Assembly (NCBI GenBank): GCA_023443455.1
Contig: JAEZUE010000064.1
Span: 1-57,164 of the forward strand
DNA from: Verrucomicrobiota bacterium
Lineage (GTDB): Bacteria; Verrucomicrobiota; Verrucomicrobiia; Opitutales; Opitutaceae
DNA: 57,164 bases
Direction of reading: 5' to 3'
The position numbers and the translations under genes are program-made. Positions 57,067 to 57,164 of this stretch are shown piece by piece (position 1 is the first letter of the stretch; each line of letters begins with the position of its first letter). The notes beneath the pieces were generated by a model. That model worked only from the letters and a program-made list of their open reading frames with translations, did no database searches and had not been told where the DNA came from.

Positions 57067-57164
57067 TCAGGCGGCGGCGTGCTCGATGGCGTGCGCGAGA
57101 CCGAAGGAACCCTGCCAGTCGGCGAGCAGTTCGGGGCGGTCGACGAGCTGGGAGCGCAAGGCGG
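57067..57164 (-). CDS. C-terminal end of an unknown gene, cut by the window edge
   Basis: The minus frame runs off the right edge and ends ELLADWQGSFGLAHAIEHAAA, then TGA at 57067-57069. Composition and codon third-position GC look like real coding sequence. 31 residues are too few to name a family. The stop is 27 bp from palindrome copy 3. Confidence 0.6.
   Translation of the reverse strand, partial: ALRSQLVDRPELLADWQGSFGLAHAIEHAAA

Overview
The window is very GC-rich (about two-thirds G+C by eye) chromosomal DNA. Gene content fits a Gram-negative member of the Verrucomicrobiota, most likely Opitutaceae. The reasons are outer-membrane proteins of the DUF1302 and OprB types, a secreted IPT/TIG protein with a C-terminal block typical of that group, a double-length UvrA, and many short interspersed hairpin repeats. 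This assignment is inference: no rRNA or other taxonomic marker is present.

Layout: 1-1832 is a gene-poor mosaic of short repeats with one orphan antitoxin-like gene. 1833-9244 (minus) is a DUF1302 / DUF1329 / YCF48 / RND-transporter cluster. 9757-13157 (plus) holds a UvrA-family gene and a small lipoprotein. 13147-15047 (minus) is a decayed PIN / ATPase / VapC island in which the ATPase has an in-frame amber codon. 15253-19964 carries queA, a hypothetical gene, dps, an ABC-F ATPase and a dmeF-type metal exporter. 20076-24215 (minus) is an iron-uptake run: OprB-like porin, feoA, feoB and a small Cys-rich protein, with dmeF next downstream. 24564-33110 holds a secreted Cache-like protein, hcp with its own terminator and an FNR-like site, two methyltransferases and dnaE. 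33633-38102 is a divergent molybdenum-hydroxylase module (iorA-iorB against xdhC-mocA). 38271-40570 is a secreted beta-helix protein followed by two blocks of tandem repeats. 40639-46968 is a 2109-residue fused double UvrA. The rest carries a glycosyltransferase, a small membrane protein, an IPT/TIG secreted protein, lpd, a small phosphatase-like protein, a hybrid histidine kinase, a SpoIIAA-like protein, a DeoR-type regulator, an HTH protein and the tail of an unknown gene.

The most unusual feature is a superfamily of short hairpin cassettes. Many have nearly constant borders (ATCGC on one side; GCGCCACGG or C(T/C)CCTAC on the other) around a palindrome whose arms differ from family to family. 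They lie between genes and also, in frame, inside genes. The double UvrA carries about thirteen copies, most of them read as RGAARQSSD. A glycosyltransferase and the YCF48 protein carry related cassettes, and a methyltransferase has a hairpin-bearing insertion. Stem changes are compensated on the opposite arm, so the fold seems to be what is kept. A second class of non-hairpin 'phrase' repeats occurs between genes and in frame inside dnaE, rsmB-like and uvrA. A separate palindrome (TTGTCACGTA, one A or T, then its complement) occurs three times with co-varying flanks. These elements resemble the Rickettsia palindromic elements in behaviour and are the best candidate for something undescribed.

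Most coding calls rest on family motifs read by eye. Start codons are less certain than usual because most genes lack a recognisable Shine-Dalgarno sequence.
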